Positions 61,990 to 64,000 of a stretch of 64,000 nt of DNA are shown here, piece after piece; the first letter of the stretch is position 1; the number at the start of each line of letters is the position of its first letter. The position numbers and the translations under genes are program-made. The notes beneath the pieces were generated by a model, which did not search any database, had not been told where the DNA came from, and saw only the letters and a program-made list of their open reading frames with translations. This DNA is from Tubiluchus corallicola (taxonomy: Eukaryota; Priapulida; Priapulimorpha; Priapulimorphida; Tubiluchidae), in NCBI GenBank assembly GCA_030141605.1, contig JAQGDQ010000496.1:62001-126000 (forward strand), given 5' to 3'.

Positions 61990-62205
61990 AAAAAAAGGGA
62001 TAATCCTTTGCATTACAAAATCTGGAATTTCCTGAAAGAGAAAGTTTTCAATAGCCGCACACAGCCATTTGATGCAAAGGAACTAAAGACAAAAATTACT
62101 GAGTGGTTGGATCAAATACGTGAGAAACTGGCAGCTGCTGCAAGAAATGCCTTCGTCTAGTTCGCAGTAAAAATGGTGGACACATTGAGCACGTGCTGTT
62201 GATTT
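61990..62205 (+). mobile_element. Tc1/mariner-type transposase C-terminal remnant, frameshifted
   Basis: One frame reads NPLHYKIWNFLKEKVFNSRT, then ELKTKITEWLDQIREKL, then AAAARNAFV and stop. A one-base shift continues with RLVRSKNGGHIEHVL. The order (NPxDYxxWxxLKxxVY, then LKxxIxxxWDxI, then GGHIEH at the end) is that of the C-terminus of DDE transposases of the Tc1/mariner group. The N-terminal part is absent, so it is inactive debris. Confidence 0.7.
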
Positions 62206-62644
62206 TAGCAATAGTACTAACACAAAATTAGTATTGTGTTTTACTGCAAACACTGGCATTTAGTTTTTGCTTGTTTATTTCAAACTTCTATCTTTGGACA
62301 AATCCAGGAAGATTACCAAAAATTTTGGGTGTTTTTGAATAATCATCTGTAACATCAGTGAGGTAATTTTAAGAAGAATCGTATTTTAAGAAGATCTTCT
62401 TGTAACATCGTGATCGAACCTCCAGCACAACTCCAGCCTAATATAAACATATTACAGTAACCTTGTAATAATAGAGACGAACAACCAGACACGATGAAAA
62501 TAAATAGGGCCTATACGTTCACCAATTTATGTGTGTAACACTGTGCACCATAAACATATCGTGATAATGTTTATTTGATAACAATGTCTACGCTACTTGT
62601 TTATTTGTTCAGTTTGCAAGCTCTCACGCTTATCATTAAAAATC

Positions 62645-62656
62645 TCCTTTATAATA
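62645..62656 (+). promoter_or_regulatory. Possible TATA element of the serine protease gene
   Basis: CTTTATAATA lies about 55 bp upstream of the ATG, a plausible TATA box for a gene with a short leader. Judged by position only. Confidence 0.25.
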
Positions 62657-62704
62657 CACCTCTTAGGCCTAGTCGATTATTAGCCTTCACAATTACGGTG
62701 CAGA

Positions 62705-64000
62705 ATGAAATTTCTGGCAATCATCGCTGTTCTTGCTATTGCGGTTACTGGAGACACTGGTCTGCACTCCGCAAGACCTCGATGGCCACGGCTGCCACCC
62801 GGTAAGTTTCATTACTACACAATTCCACTTTGTGCTGCGTTCAAACTTCGGACTGTATGGTGCATATTTGGCAAGATTTTCAGAAAATTTCACCAAATTT
62901 TTGAAGTTTTTTTTTCACAAATTACCCCATTTGGCTTCATTGATATTGCCGAACCCTGTGAAAATTTGTTTATCGATATTCTGGTGAATTTTGCCCTAAG
63001 TCGTAACGTCCTCCTATTTCGTGTCCTACTAGTTTAAATGAGCTTCAAAATTCCGTGAATCATTTCCTTTGCAATGGGAATGTCCTCTTGTGATTATTTC
63101 TCTTACTGTGTAAATGTTATTGATCTGGATTTTTGTTACGCGGATAGTTAATAAAATATTGATTTGCGGAATAAAATCACCTTTTTTATTCGCCTTTAGA
63201 GTCACAGAAGCCCCGGGTAAAGAACTCACGGGCGTATCTTCTGAAATTCAGTCTTTCAAGTACCTGAATTAGACTATGTATTCCTTGGACCCGCTGAGTC
63301 ATAAATAGCTTAAGATCGTTACAAATAAATTGATAAAAAACTTGCAATTTCGTGCAGGCTGGGGTGAAATGTTTCGGAAAAATGCCGCTAGTGGAATAAG
63401 TGGATTTGTTGCAATTTCGTCTCTGTTGTTTCTTAACTAGAAAATGGCTTCAGTTATCTATCCATCTTTTAGTAACCTTAAATAACCATAAAGAAAAGAG
63501 ATTTTCGTTCGTTAATAATCCAATTAAAATTACAAGACAGCGAAGAGATTGCCAAATACCGTTAGCAAGAACAACTTTGTCATTTCGTGGTGTTAAGTTA
63601 TGGAACGTTATGAAAATTGGGTTACTGTGTTTAAAAAACGTGTCAAACAGAAAATTTTTAGAGAAACACAGATGGTTGATGGCATTTTACGTACATTATA
63701 TCTTAAATATCTTTTAAAATATGCATTTAATTGAAACACATTTTTAATACTAGATGAACTATATTATAAGAATTATTTTTAATAACCATGTTCAAAAGGG
63801 GAAGGACTCTATAAACATTAAACTTCATTCTCCCTGTATTTTTATTTCTTGAATGAATGTTGTGCGCTGAAAGCAGATGTATTTGCGTTAAAACGTTAAA
63901 GAAACATGATAAGCTTTTAACTGCTTGAGTTTATATGTCAAATAATATAGGTTGGACGATACCAAATGATGATTCGAAGGTTGTAGGCGGCACTAATACA
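62705..64000 (+). CDS. Secreted trypsin/chymotrypsin-like serine protease, 5' part; continues off the right edge
   Basis: Exon 1 (62705-62801) encodes MKFLAIIAVLAIAVTG, a signal peptide, followed by a short pro-segment rich in Arg, Pro and Trp (SARPRWPRLPP), and ends in phase 1 at GTAAGT. The next exon starts at 63951 after AATAATATAG and continues in phase with GWTIPNDDSK|VVGGTNT to the window end. VVGGTN is the conserved N-terminus of the active S1A peptidase. Cleavage after the preceding Lys by a trypsin-like enzyme would release it. The catalytic His, Asp and Ser are outside the window, so activity and subclass cannot be judged. The 1.15-kb intron carries a LINE fragment. Confidence 0.8.
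63400..63720 (+). mobile_element. LINE-like C-terminal fragment inside the protease intron
   Basis: The open frame reads FVNNPIKITRQRRDCQIPLA, then RTTLSFRGVKLWNVM, then NRKFLEKHRWLMAF. This resembles the tail of LINE reverse transcriptases (R-rich, GxKLWNxLP, then FKxxL). The match is short and diverged. It is bounded by protease exons, so it is intronic. Confidence 0.45.

Noticed and set aside
1-64000. CRISPR arrays, bacterial operons, rRNA or intact tRNA genes
   Set aside because: None are seen. Repeats lack regular spacers, tRNA-like blocks lack intact stems, and the gene structure is eukaryotic throughout.

Overview
The window is nuclear DNA from a metazoan, most likely an invertebrate. 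The genes are split by GT-AG introns of 0.1 to 8 kb, intergenic DNA is AT-rich, poly(A) signals are present, and there are many MITE-like transposons, LINE remnants, possible tRNA-derived SINEs and microsatellites. I see no bacterial operons, CRISPR arrays, rRNA genes or phage genes. The species cannot be fixed from this sequence. Most open reading frames of 60 to 100 codons are chance frames or TE debris. The genes below were rebuilt exon by exon from splice sites, reading-phase continuity and protein family resemblance. Layout, left to right. (1) 466-7621, minus strand: the first four coding exons of a CCDC50 (Ymer) homologue, which runs off the left edge. Its introns hold a foldback element and a TA-flanked MITE. 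(2) 7622-13270: TE-rich spacer with a LINE 3' fragment, one copy of a TIR element carrying a minisatellite, and one isolated exon-like frame at 11359-11521. (3) 13271-22500, plus strand: a complete 8-exon gene for a type I membrane protein with three Ig domains (416 residues), with an alternative last exon. (4) 25583-26152, minus strand: an intronless coding region for neuronal calcium sensor 1 (NCS-1/frequenin). (5) 30239-58890, minus strand: a complete 23-exon FKBP15 homologue (about 1401 residues) with a WH1-like region, a canonical-looking FKBP domain, coiled coils, an acidic serine-rich region and a C-terminal set of LFG-acidic motifs. Its introns contain a LINE relic, a piggyBac-type MITE, an inverted pair of 0.6-kb MITEs and the second TIR/minisatellite element. 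(6) 61990-62205: a frameshifted Tc1/mariner-type transposase remnant. (7) 62705 to the right edge, plus strand: the first exon and the start of the second exon of a secreted trypsin-like serine protease. The genes look like unrelated neighbours rather than a co-regulated cluster. By family knowledge, FKBP15 acts on early endosomes and actin, CCDC50 in ubiquitin and receptor signalling, NCS-1 in calcium signalling, the Ig protein probably in cell-surface adhesion or recognition, and the protease outside the cell. I found no clear new multi-gene system. The most informative signals are the retained FKBP pocket and LFG-acidic tail of FKBP15, the intronless NCS-1 reading frame, the modular exon phases of the Ig gene, and several families of non-autonomous transposons that can be delimited by their inverted repeats.
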